In this document: positions 11,201 through 23,300 of the stretch, in pieces
How the letters are laid out: each line of letters starts with the position of its first letter
Numbering within the stretch: position 1 is the stretch's first letter
Assembly (NCBI GenBank): GCA_035772405.1
Contig: JAYKKM010000251.1
Location: 62,001-126,000 of the forward strand
Direction of reading: 5' to 3'
From: Chrysogorgia sp. JL179-B06
Taxonomy: Eukaryota > Cnidaria > Anthozoa > Scleralcyonacea > Chrysogorgiidae
DNA: 64,000 nt
Made by a program: the position numbers and the translations under genes
The notes under the pieces: model-generated
Databases searched by the model: none
Told to the model about the DNA's origin: nothing
What the model saw: only the letters and a program-made list of their open reading frames with translations

Positions 11201-14200
11201 CTTGTCTTGACTTGTCTTGACAAGTTGTCTTGTCTTGTCTTGTCTTGTCTTGTCTTTCCTTGTCTTGTCTTGTCTTGTCTTGTCTTGTCTTGTCTTGTCT
11301 TGTCTTGTCTTGTCTTGTCTTGTCTTGTCTTGTCTTGTCTTGTCTTGTCTTGTCTTGTCTTGACAAGTTGTCTTGTCTTGTCTTGTCTTGTCTTGTCTTG
11401 TCTTGTCTTGTCTTGACTTGTCTTGTCTTGTCTTGTCTTGTCTTGACAAGTTTTCTTGTCTTGTCTTGTCTTGTCTTGCACGTTGTCTTGTCTTGTCTTG
11501 ACAAGTTGTCTTGTCTTGCTTGTCTTGTCTTGTCTTGTCTTGTCTTGTCTTGTCTTGTTTGTCTTGTCTTGACATGTCTTGTCTTGTCTTGTCTTGACAA
11601 GTTGTCTTGTCTTGTCTTGTCTTGTCTTGTCTTGTCTTGTCTTGTCTTGTCTTGACTTGTCTTGACAAGTTGTCTTGTCTTGTCTTGTCTTGTCTTGTCT
11701 TGTCTTGTCTTGTCTTGTCTTGTCTTGTCTTGTCTTGTCTTGTCTTGTCTTGACAAGTTGTCTTGTCTTGTCTTGTCTTGTCTTGTCTTGTCTTGTCTTG
11801 TCTAGACTTGTCCTGTCTTGTCTTGTCTTGTCTTGACAAGTTTTCCTGTCTTGTCTTGTCTTGCACGTTGTCTTGTCTTGTCTTGACAAGTTGTCTTGTC
11901 TTGTCTTGTCTTGTCTTGTCTTGTCTTGTCTTGTCTTGTCTTGTCTTGACAAGTTGTCTTGTCTTGTCTTGACAAGTTGTCTTGTCTTGTCTTGACAAGT
12001 TGTCTTGTCTTGTCTTGACAAGTTGTCTTGTCTTGTCTTGACAAGTTGTCTTGTCTTGACAAGTTGTCTTGTCTTGACAAGTTGTCTTGTCTTGACAAGT
12101 TGTCTTGTCTTGTCTTGTCTTGTCTTGTCTTGTCTTGTCTTGTCTTGTCTTGTCTTGACAAGTTGTCTTGTCTTGTCTTGTCTTGTCTTGTCTTGTCTTG
12201 TCTTGTCTTGTCTTGTCTTGTCTTGTCTTGTCTTGTCTTGTCTTGACAAGTTGTCTTGTCTTGTCTTGTCTTGTCTTGTCTTGTCTTGTCTTGTCTTGTC
12301 TTGTCCTGTCTTGTCTTGTCTTGTCTTGACAAGTTTTCTTGTCTTGTCTTGTCTTGTCTTGCACGTTGTCTTGTCTTGTCTTGACAAGTTGTCTTGTCTT
12401 GACCTTGTCTTGTCTTGTCTTGTCTTGTCTTGACTTGTCTTGACAAGTTGTCTTGTCTTGTCTTGTCTTGTCTTGTCTTGTCTTGACAAGTTGTCTTGTC
12501 TTGTCTTGTCTTGTCTTGTCTTGTCTTGTCTTGTCTTGACTTGTCTTGACAAGTTGTCTTGTCTTGTCTTGTCTTGTCTTGTCTTGTCTTGTCTTGTCTT
12601 GTCTTGTCTTGTCTTGTCTTGTCTTGTCTTGTCTTGTCTTGACAAGTTGTCTTGTCTTGTCTTGTCTTGTCTTGTCTTGTCTTGTCTTGTCTAGACTTGT
12701 CCTGTCTTGTCTTGTCTTGTCTTGACAAGTTTTCTTGTCTTGTCTTGTCTTGCACGTTGTCTTGTCTTGTCTTGACAAGTTGTCTTGTCTTGTCTTGTCT
12801 TGTCTTGACTTGTCTTGTCTTGTCTTGACAAGTTGTCTTGTCTTGTCTTGACAAGTTGTCTTGTCTTGTCTTGACAAGTTGTCTTGTCTTGTCTTGACAA
12901 GTTGTCTTGTCTTGTCTTGACAAGTTGTCTTGTCTTGACAAGTTGTCTTGTCTTGACAAGTTGTCTTGTCTTGACAAGTTGTCTTGTCTTGTCTTGTCTT
13001 GTCTTGTCTTGTCTTGTCTTGTCTTGTCTTGTCTTGTCTTGTCTTGTCTTGTCTTGTCTTGTCTTGTCTTGTCTTGTCTTGTCTTGTCTTGTCTTGTCTT
13101 GTCTTGTCTTGTCTTGTCTTGTCTTGTCTTGTCTTGACTTGTCTTGTCTTGACTTGTCTTGACAAGTTGTCTTGTCTTGTCTTGTCTTGTCTTGTTGTCT
13201 TGTCTTGTCTTGTCTTGTCTTGTCTTGTCTTGTCTTGTCTTGTCTTGTCTTGTCTTGTCTTGTCTTGTCTTGTCTTGTCTTGTCTTGTCTTGTCTTGTCT
13301 TGTCTTGTCTTGTCTTGTCTTGTCTTGTCTTGACTTGTCTTGTCTTGTCTTGTCTTGTCTTGTCTTGTCTTGTCTTGTCTTGTCTTGTCTTGACAAGTTG
13401 TCTTGTCTTGTCTTGTCTTGTCTTGACATTGTCTTGACAAGTTGTCTTGTCTTGACAAGTTGTCTTGTCTTGTCTTGTCTTGTCTTGTCTTGTCTTGTCT
13501 TGTCTAGACTTGTCTTGTCTTGTCTTGTCTTGACAAGTTTTCTTGTCTTGTCTTGTCTTGTCTTGCACGTTGTCTTGTCTTGTCTTGACAAGTTGTCTTG
13601 TCTTGTCTTTTCTTGTCTTGTCTTGTCTTGTGTTGTGTTGTCTTGTCTTGTCTTGTCTTGACAAGTTGTCTTGTCTTGTCTTGACAAGTTGTCTTGTCTT
13701 GTCTTGACAAGTTGTCTTGTCTTGTCTTGACAAGTTGTCTTGTCTTGTCTTGACAAGTTGTCTTGTCTTGACATTGTCTTGTCTTGACTTGTCTTGTCTT
13801 GACAAGTTGTCTTGTCTTGTCTTGTCTTGTCTTGTCTTTTCTTGTCTTGTCTTGTCTTGTCTTGTCTTGTCTTGTCTTGTCTTGTCTTGTCTTGTCTTGT
13901 CTTGTCTTGTCTTGTCTTGTCTTGTCTTGTCTTGTCTTGTCTTGTCTTGTCTTGTCTTGTCTTGTCTTGACTTGTCTTGACAAGTTGTCTTGTCTTGTCT
14001 TGTCTTGTCTTTGCTTGTCTTGTCTTGTCTTGTCTTGTCTTGTCTTGTCTTGTCTTGTCTTGTCTTGTCTTGTCTTGTCTTGTCTTGTCTTGTCTTGTCT
14101 TGTCTTGTCTTGTCTTGTCTTGTCTTGTCTTGTCTTGTCTTGTCTTGTCTTGTCTTGACTTGTCTTGTCTTGTCTTGTCTTGTCTTGTCTTGTCTTGTCT

Positions 14201-17200
14201 TGTCTTGTCTTGTCTTGTCTTGTCTTGTCTTGACAAGTTGTCTTGTCTTGTCTTGTCTTGTCTTGACAAGTTGTCTTGTCTTGTCTTGTCTTGACAAGTT
14301 GTCTTGTCTTGTCTTGTCTTGTCTTGTCTTGTCTTGTCTTGTCTTGTCTTGTCTTGACAAGTTTTCCTGTCTTGTCTTGTCTTGTCTTGCACGTTGTCTT
14401 GTCTTGTCTTGACAAGTTGTCTTGTCTTGTCTTTTCTTGTCTTGTCTTGTGTTGTCTTGTCTTGTGTTGTCTTGTCTTGTCTTGTCTTGACAAGTTGTCT
14501 TGTCTTGTCTTGACAAGTTGTCTTGTCTTGTCTTGACAAGTTGTCTTGTCTTGTCTTGTCTTGTCTTGACAAGTTGTCTTGTCTTGTCTTGACAAGTTGT
14601 CTTGTCTTGTCTTGTCTTGTCTTGTCTTGTCTTGTCTTGTCTTGACAAGTTGTCTTGTCTTGTCTTGTCTTGTCTTGTTATGTCTTGTCTTGTCTTGTCT
14701 TGTCTTGTCTTGACAAGTTGTCTTGTCTTGTCTTGACAAGTTGTCTTGTCTTGTCTTGACAAGTTGTCTTGTCTTGTCTTGTCTTGACAAGTTGTCTTGT
14801 CTTGTCTTGACAAGTTGTCTTGTCTTGTCTTGTCTTGACTTGTCTTGACAAGTTGTCTTGTCTTGTCTTGTCTTGTCTTGTCTTGTCTTGTCTTGTCTTG
14901 TCTTGTCTTGTCTTGTCTTGTCTTGTCTTGTCTTGTCTTGTCTTGTCTTGTCTTGTCTTGTCTTGTCTTGTCTTGTCTTGTCTTGTCTTGTCTTGTCTTG
15001 TCTTGACAAGTTGTCTTGTCTTGTCTTGTCTTGTCTTTCCTTGTCTTGTCTTGTCTTGTCTTGTCTTGTCTTGTCTTGTCTTGTCTTGTCTTGTCTTGTC
15101 TTGTCTTGTCTTGACAAGTTGTCTTGTCTTGTCTTGACAAGTTGTCTTGTCTTGTCTTGTCTAGATTTATCCTGTCTCGTCTTCTCTTGTCTTGACAAGT
15201 TTTCCTGTCTTGTCTTGTCTTGTCTTGCACGTTGTCTTGTCTTGTCTTGACAAGTTGTCTTGTCTTGTCTTGTCTTGTCTTGTCTTGTCTTGTCTTGTCT
15301 TGACAAGTTGTCTTGTCTTGTTGTCTTGTCTTGTCTTGTCTTGTCTTGTCTTGTCTTGTCTTGTCTTGTCTTGACAAGTTGTCTTGTCTTGTCTTGTCTT
15401 GTCTTGTCTTGTCTTGTCTTGTCTTGACTTGTCTTGACAAGTTGTCTTGTCTTGTCTTGTCTTGTCTTGTCTTGTCTTGTCTTGTCTTGTCTTTTCTTGT
15501 CTTGTCTTGTCTTGTCTTGTCTTGACAAGTTGTCTTGTCTTGTCTTGTCTTGTCTTGTCTTGACAAGTTGTCTTGTCTTGTCTTGTCTTGTCTTGTCTTG
15601 TCTTGTCTTGACAAGTTGTCTTGTCTTGTCTTGTCTTGTCTTGTCTTGTCTTGTCTTGTCTTGTCTTGTCTTGTCTTGACAAGTTGTCTTGTCTTGTCTT
15701 GTCTTGTCTTGTCTTGTCTTGTCTTGTCTTGTCTTGTCTTGACAAGTTGTCTTGTCTTGTCTTGTCTTGTCTTGTCTTGTCTTGTCTTGTCTTGTCTTGT
15801 CTTGTCTTGTCTTGTCTTGTCTTGTCTTGTCTTGTCTTGTCTTGTCTTGACAAGTTGTCTTGTCTTGTCTTGTCTTGTCTTGTCTTGTCTTGTCTTGTCT
15901 TGTCTTGTCCTGTCTTGTCTTGTCTTGACAAGTTTTCTTGTCTTGTCTTGTCTTGCACGTTGTCTTGTCTTGACAAGTTGTCTTGTCTTGTCTTGTCTTG
16001 TCTTGTCTTGTCTTGTCTTGTCTTGTCTTGACAAGTTGTCTTGTCTTGTCTTGACAAGTTGTCTTGTCTTGTCTTGACAAGTTGTCTTGTCTTGTCTTGA
16101 CAAGTTGTCTTGTCTTGTCTTGACAAGTTGTCTTGTCTTGTCAATTGTCTTGTCTTGACAAGTTGTCTTGTCTTGACAAGTTGTCTTGTCTTGTCTTGTC
16201 TTGTCTTGTCTTGTCTTGTCTTGTCTTGTCTTGTCTTGACAAGTTGTCTTGTCTTGTCTTGTCTTGTCTTGTCTTGTCTTGTCTTGTCTTGTCTTGTCTT
16301 GTCTTGTCTTGTCTTGTCTTGACAAGTTGTCTTGTCTTGTCTTGTCTTGTCTTGTCTTGTCTTGTCTTGACTTGTCCTGTCTTGTCTTGTCTTGTCTTGA
16401 CAAGTTTTCCTGTCTTGTCTTGTCTTGTCTTGCACGTTGTCTTGTCTTGTCTTGACAAGTTGTCTTGTCTTGTCTTGTCTTGTCTTGACAAGTTGTCTTG
16501 TCTTGTCTTGTCTTGTCTTGTCTTGTCTTGTCTTGTCTTGTCTTGTCTTGACAAGTTGTCTTGTCTTGTCTTGTCTTGTCTTGTCTTGTCTTGTCTTGTC
16601 TTGTCTTGTCTTGTCTTGTCTTGTCTTGACAAGTTGTCTTGTCTTGTCTTGTCTTGTCTTGTCTTGTCTTGTCTTGTCTTGTCTTGTCTTGTCTTGTCTT
16701 GTCTTGTCTTGTCTTGTCTTGTCTTGTCTTGTCTTGTCTTGTCTTGTCTTGTCTTGTCTTGTCTTGTCTTGTCTTGTCTTGACTTGTCTTGTCTTGACTT
16801 CTCTTGACAAGTTGTCTTGTCTTGTCTTGTCTTGTCTTTGTCTTGTCTTGTCTTGTCTTGTCTTGTCTTGTCTTGTCTTGTCTTGTCTTGTCTTGTCTTG
16901 TCTTGTCTTGTCTTGTCTTGTCTTGTCTTGTCTTGTCTTGTCTTGTCTTGTCTTGTCTTGTCTTGTCTTGTCTTGTCTTGTCTTGTCTTGACTTGTCTTG
17001 ACTTGTCTTGTCTTGTCTTGTCTTGTCTTGTCTTGTCTTGTCTTGTCTTGTCTTGTCTTGTCTTGACAAGTTGTCTTGTCTTGTCTTGTCTTGTCTTGAC
17101 AAGTTGTCTTGACAAGTTGTCTTGTCTTGACAAGTTGTCTTGTCTTGTCTTGTCTTGTCTTGTCTTGTCTTGTCTTGTCTTGTCTTGTCTTGACAAGTTT

Positions 17201-20200
17201 TCCTGTCTTGTCTTGTCTTGTCTTGCACGTTGTCTTGTCTTGTCTTGACAAGTTGTCTTGTCTTGTCTTTTCTTGTCTTGTCTTGTGTTGTCTTGTGTTG
17301 TGTTGTCTTGTCTTGTCTTGTCTTGACAAGTTGTCTTGTCTTGTCTTGACAAGTTGTCTTGTCTTGTCTTGACAAGTTGTCTTGTCTTGTCTTGTCTTGT
17401 CTTGACAAGTTGTCTTGTCTTGTCTTGACAAGTTGTCTTGTCTTGTCTTGTCTTGTCTTGTCTTGTCTTGTCTTGTCTTGACAAGTTGTCTTGTCTTGTC
17501 TTGTCTTGTCTTGTTTTGTCTTGTCTTGTCTTGTCTTGTCTTGTCTTGACAAGTTGTCTTGTCTTGTCTTGACAAGTTGTCTTGTCTTGTCTTGACAAGT
17601 TGTCTTGTCTTGTCTTGTCTTGACAAGTTGTCTTGTCTTGTCTTGACAAGTTGTCTTGTCTTGTCTTGTCTTGACTTCTCTTGACAAGTTGTCTTGTCTT
17701 GTCTTGTCTTGTCTTGTCTTGTCTTGTCTTGTCTTGTCTTGTCTTGTCTTGTCTTGTCTTGTCTTGTCTTGTCTTGTCTTGTCTTGTCTTGTCTTGTCTT
17801 GTCTTGTCTTGTCTTGTCTTGTCTTGTCTTGACTTCTCTTGACAAGTTGTCTTGTCTTGTCTTGTCTTGTCTTTCCTTGTCTTGTCTTGTCTTGTCTTGT
17901 CTTGTCTTGTCTTGTCTTGTCTTGTCTTGTCTTGTCTTGTCTTGTCTTGACAAGTTGTCTTGTCTTGTCTTGTCTTGTCTTGTCTTGTCTTGTCTAGACT
18001 TGTCCTGTCTTGTCTTGTCTTGTCTTGACAAGTTTTCTTGTCTTGTCTTGTCTTGTCTTGCACGTTGTCTTGTCTTGTCTTGACAAGTTGTCTTGTCTTG
18101 CTTGTCTTGTCTTGTCTTGTCTTGTCTTGTCTTGACAAGTTGTCTTGTCTTGTCTTGTCTTGTCTTGTCTTGTCTTGTCTTGTCTTGTCTTGTCTTGTCT
18201 TGTCTTGACAAGTTGTCTTGTCTTGTCTTGTCTTGTCTTGTCTTGTCTTGTCTTGTCTTGTCTTGTCTTGACAAGTTGTCTTGTCTTGTCTTGTCTTGTC
18301 TTGTCTTGTCTTGTCTTGTCTTGTCTTGTCTTGTCTTGTCTTGTCTTGTCTTGTCTTGACAAGTTGTCTTGTCTTGTCTTGTCTTGTCTTGTCTTGACAA
18401 GTTGTCTTGTCTTGTCTTGTCTTGTCTTGTCTTGTCTTGTCTTGACAAGTTGTCTTGTCTTGTCTTGTCTTGTCTTGTCTTGTCTTGTCTTGTCTTGTCT
18501 TGTCTTGTCTTGACAAGTTGTCTTGTCTTGTCTTGTCTTGTCTTGTCTTGTCTTGTCTTGTCTTGACTTGTCTTGACAAGTTGTCTTGTCTTGTCTTGTC
18601 TTGTCTTGTCTTGTCTTGTCTTGTCTTGTCTTGTCTTGTCTTGTCTTGTCTTGTCTTGTCTTGTCTTGTCTTGTCTTGACAAGTTGTCTTGTCTTGTCTT
18701 GTCTTGTCTTGTCTTGTCTTGTCTTGTCTTGACTTGTCTTGTCTTGTCTTGTCTTGACAAGTTGTCTTGTCTTGTCTTGTCTTGACAAGTTGTCTTGTCT
18801 TGACAAGTTGTCTTGTCTTGTCTTGTCTTGTCTTGTGTTGTCTTGTCTTGTCTTGTCTTGACAAGTTGTCTTGTCTTGTCTTGACAAGTTGTCTTGTCTT
18901 GTCTTGACAAGTTGTCTTGTCTTGTCTTGACAAGTTGTCTTGTCTTGTCTTGACAAGTTGTCTTGTCTTGTCTTGTCTTGTCTTGACAAGTTGTCTTGTC
19001 TTGACAAGTTGTCTTGTCTTGTCTTGTCTTGTCTTGTCTTGTCTTGTCTTGTCTTGTCTTGTCTTGACAAGTTGTCTTGTCTTGTCTTGTCTTGTCTTGT
19101 CTTGTCTTGTCTTGTCTTGTCTTGTCTTGTCTTGTCTTGTCTTGTCTTGACAAGTTGTCTTGTCTTGTCTTGTCTTGCCTTGTCTTGTCTTGTCTTGACT
19201 TGTCCTGTCTTGTCTTGTCTTGTCTTGACAAGTTTTCTTGTCTTGTCTTGTCTTGTCTTGCACGTTGTCTTGTCTTGTCTTGACAAGTTGTCTTGTCTTG
19301 CTTGTCTTGTCTTGACAAGTTGTCTTGTCTTGTCTTGTCTTGTCTTGTCTTGTCTTGTCTTGTCTTGTCTTGTCTTGACAAGTTGTCTTGTCTTGTCTTG
19401 TCTTGTCTTGTCTTGTCTTGTCTTGTCTTGTCTTGTCTTGTCTTGTCTTGTCTTGACAAGTTGTCTTGTCTTGTCTTGTCTTGTCTTGTCTTGTCTTGTC
19501 TTGTCTTGACTTGTCCTGTCTTGTCTTGTCTTGACAAGTTTTCCTGTCTTGTCTTGTCTTGCACGTTGTCTTGTCTTGTCTTGACAAGTTGTCTTGTCTT
19601 GTCTTGTCTTGTCTTGTCTTGTCTTGACAAGTTGTCTTGTCTTGTCTTGTCTTGTCTTGTCTTGTCTTGACAAGTTGTCTTGTCTTGTCTTGACAAGTTG
19701 TCTTGTCTTGTCTTGACAAGTTGTCTTGTCTTGACAAGTTGTCTTGTCTTGACAAGTTGTCTTGTCTTGACAAGTTGTCTTGTCTTGTCTTGACAAGTTG
19801 TCTTGTCTTGTCTTGTCTTGTCTTGTCTTGTCTTGTCTTGTCTTGTCTTGTCTTGTCTTGTCTTGTCTTGTCTTGTCTTGTCTTGTCTTGTCTTGTCTTG
19901 TCTTGTCTTGTCTTGTCTTGTCTTGTCTTGACTTGTCTTGTCTTGTCTTGTCTTGACAAGTTGTCTTGTCTTGTCTTGTCTTGTCTTGACAACTTGTCTT
20001 GTCTTGTCTTGTCTTGTCTTGTCTTGTCTTGTCTTGTCTTGTCTTGTCTTGTCTTGTCTTGTCTTGTCTTGTCTTGTCTTGTCTTGTCTTGTCTTGTCTT
20101 GTCTTGTCTTGTCTTGTCTTGTCTTGTCTTGTCTTGTCTTGACTTGTCTTGTCTTGTCTTGTCTTGTCTTGTCTTGTCTTGTCTTGTCTTGTCTTGTCTT

Positions 20201-20398
20201 GTCTTGTCTTGACAAGTTGTCTTGTCTTGTCTTGTCTTGTCTTGTCTTGTCTTGACAAGTTGTCTTGTCTTGACAAGTTGTCTTGTCTTGTCTTGTCTTG
20301 TCTTGTCTTGTCTTGTCTTGTCTTGTCTTGTCTTGTCTTGACTTGTCCTGTCTTGTCTTGTCTTGACAAGTTTTCCTGTCTTGTCTTGTCTTGTCTTG
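8217..20398 (+). repeat. second region of the pentamer array, variant of the 7-kb ladder
   Basis: Core intervals from 8217 are 458, 393, 391, 383, 854, 783, 385, 498, 391, 813, 824, 838, 728, 477, 793, 835, 1200, 301 and 837. The run 783, 385, 498, 391, 813 starting at 10696 parallels 784, 373, 478, 366, 827 starting at 58141. Both resemble the second half of the 7-kb unit (about 810, 355, 490, 222, 830), but with the fourth interval longer by about 150-170 bp. These are therefore related block types rather than copies of the same unit. Confidence 0.75.
15161..15231 (+). repeat. core with rare TTTATCCTGTCTCG variant, copy 1
   Basis: This core has CTAGATTTATCCTG, TCTCG and TTCTC in place of the usual CTAGACTTGTCCTG and TTGTC. 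The same combination is found once more, at 34125-34195, 18,964 bp away. CTAG and CACG are 67 bp apart in both. Sequence downstream of the CACG differs between the two, so the shared tract is short. Confidence 0.88.
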
Positions 20399-23300
20399 CA
20401 CGTTGTCTTGTCTTGTCTTGACAAGTTGTCTTGTCTTGTCTTTTCTTGTCTTGTCTTGTCTTGTGTTGTCTTGTCTTGTCTTGTCTTGTCTTGTCTTGTC
20501 TTGACAAGTTGTCTTGTCTTGACAAGTTGTCTTGTCTTGTCTTGACAAGTTGTCTTGTCTTTGTCTTGTCTTGTCTTGACAAGTTGTCTTGTCTTGTCTT
20601 GACAAGTTGTCTTGTCTTGTCTTGTCTTGTCTTGTCTTGTCTTGTCTTGTCTTGTCTTGACAAGTTGTCTTGTCTTGTCTTGTCTTGTTTTGTCTTGTCT
20701 TGTCTTGTCTTGTCTTGTCTTGACAAGTTGTCTTGTCTTGTCTTGACAAGTTGTCTTGTCTTGTCTTGACAAGTTGTCTTGTCTTGTCTTGACAAGTTGT
20801 CTTGTCTTGTCTTGACAAGTTGTCTTGTCTTGTCTTGTCTTGTCTTGTCTTGACAAGTTGTCTTGTCTTGTCTTGTCTTGTCTTTTCTTGTCTTGTCTTG
20901 TCTTGTCTTGTCTTGTCTTGTCTTGTCTTGTCTTGTCTTGTCTTGTCTTGTCTTGTCTTGTCTTTACTTGTCTTGTCTTGTCTTGTCTTGTCTTGTCTTG
21001 TCTTGTCTTGTCTTGTCTTGTCTTGTCTTGACAAGTTGTCTTGTCTTGTCTTGTCTTGTCTTGTCTTGTCTTGTCTTGTCTTGTCTTGTCTTGTCTTGTC
21101 TTGTCTTGTCTTGTCTTGTCTTGTCTTGTCTTGTCTTGTCTTGACTTGTCTTGACAAGTTGTCTTGTCTTGTCTTGTCTTGTCTTTCCTTGTCTTGTCTT
21201 GTCTTGTCTTGTCTTGTCTTGTCTTGTCTTGTCTTGTCTTGTCTTGTCTTGTCTTGTCTTGTCTTGACAAGTTGTCTTGTCTTGTCTTGTCTTGCCTTGT
21301 CTTGTCTTGTCTAGACTTGTCCTGTCTTGTCTTGTCTTGTCTTGACAAGTTTTCTTGTCTTGTCTTGTCTTGTCTTGCACGTTGTCTTGTCTTGTCTTGA
21401 CAAGTTGTCTTGTCTTGACAAGTTGTCTTGTCTTGTCTTGTCTTGTCTTGTCTTGACAAGTTGTCTTGTCTTGACAAGTTGTCTTGTCTTGTCTTGTCTT
21501 GTCTTGTCTTGTCTTGTCTTGTCTTGACAAGTTGTCTTGTCTTGTCTTGTCTTGTCTTGTCTTGTCTTGACTTGTCTTGACAAGTTGTCTTGTCTTGTCT
21601 TGTCTTGTCTTGTCTTGTCTTGTCTTGTCTTGTCTTGTCTTGTCTTGTCTTGTCTTGTCTTGACAAGTTGTCTTGTCTTGTCTTGTCTTGTCTTGTCTTG
21701 TCTTGACAAGTTGTCTTGTCTTGTCTTGTCTTGTCTTGTCTTGTCTTGTCTTGACAAGTTGTCTTGTCTTGTCTTGTCTTGTCTTGTCTTGTCTTGTCTT
21801 GTCTTGACAAGTTGTCTTGTCTTGTCTTGTCTTGTCTTGTCTTGGGTGTTGTCTTGTCTTGTCTTGTCTTGTCTTGTCTTGTCTTGTCTTGTCTTGTCTT
21901 GTCTTGTCTTGTCTTGTCTTGTCTTGTCTTGTCTTGTCTTGACAAGTTGTCTTGTCTTGTCTTGTCTTTCCTTGTCTTGTCTTGTCTTGTCTTGTCTTGT
22001 CTTGTCTTGTCTTGTCTTGTCTTGTCTTGTCTTGTCTTGTCTTGTCTTGTCTTGTCTTGACAAGTTGTCTTGTCTTGTCTTGTCTTGTCTTGTCTTGTCT
22101 TGTCTTGACTTGTCTTGTCTTGTCTTGTCTTGTCTTGACAAGTTTTCTTGTCTTGTCTTGTCTTGTCTTGCACGTTGTCTTGTCTTGTCTTGACAAGTTG
22201 TCTTGTCTTGACCTTGTCTTGTCTTGTCTTGTCTTGTCTTGTCTTGACAAGTTGTCTTGTCTTGTCTTGTCTTGTCTTGTCTTGTCTTGTCTTGTTTTGT
22301 CTTGTCTTGTCTTGTCTTGTCTTGACAAGTTGTCTTGTCTTGTCTTGTCTTGTCTTGTCTTGTCTTGTCTTGTCTTGACTTGTCTTGACAAGTTGTCTTG
22401 TCTTGTCTTGTCTTGTCTTGTCTTGTCTTGTCTTGTCTTGTCTTGTCTTGTCTTGTCTTGTCTTGTCTTGTCTTGACAAGTTGTCTTGTCTTGTCTTGTC
22501 TTGTCTTGTCTTGTCTTGTCTTGTCTTGTCTTGACAAGTTGTCTTGTCTTGTCTTGTCTTGTCTTGTCTTGACAAGTTGTCTTGTCTTGTCTTGTCTTGT
22601 CTTGTCTTGTCTTGTCTTGACAAGTTGTCTTGTCTTGTCTTGTCTTGTCTTGTCTTGTCCTTGTCTTGTCTTGTCTTGTCTTGTCTTGTCTTGTCTTGTC
22701 TTGTCTTGTCTTGTCTTGTCTTGTCTTGTCTTGTCTTGTCTTGTCTTGTCTTGTCTTGTCTTGTCTTGACTTGTCTTGTCTTGTCTTGTCTTGTCTTGTC
22801 TTGTCTGTCTTGTCTTGTCTTGACAAGTTGTCTTGTCTTGTCTTTTCTTTCTTGTCTTGTCTTGTCTTGTCTTGTCTTGTCTTGTCTTGTCTTGTCTTGT
22901 CTTGACAAGTTGTCTTGTCTTGTCTTGACAAGTTGTCTTGTCTTGTCTTGACAAGTGTCTTGTCTTGTCTTGACAAGTTGTCTTGTCTTGTCTTGACAAG
23001 TTGTCTTGTCTTGTCTTGTCTTGTCTTGTCTTGTCTTGTCTTGTCTTGTCTTGTCTTGTCTTGTCTTGTCTTGTCTTGACTTGTCTTGACAAGTTGTCTT
23101 GTCTTGTCTTGTCTTGTCTTGTCTTGTCTTGACAACTTGTCTTGTCTTGTCTTGTCTTGTCTTGTCTTGTCTTGTCTTGTCTTGTCTTGTCTTGTCTTGT
23201 CTTGTCTTGTCTTGTCTTGTCTTGTCTTGTCTTGTCTTGTCTTGTCTTGTCTTGTCTTGTCTTGTCTTGTCTTGTCTTGACTTGTCTTGTCTTGTCTTGT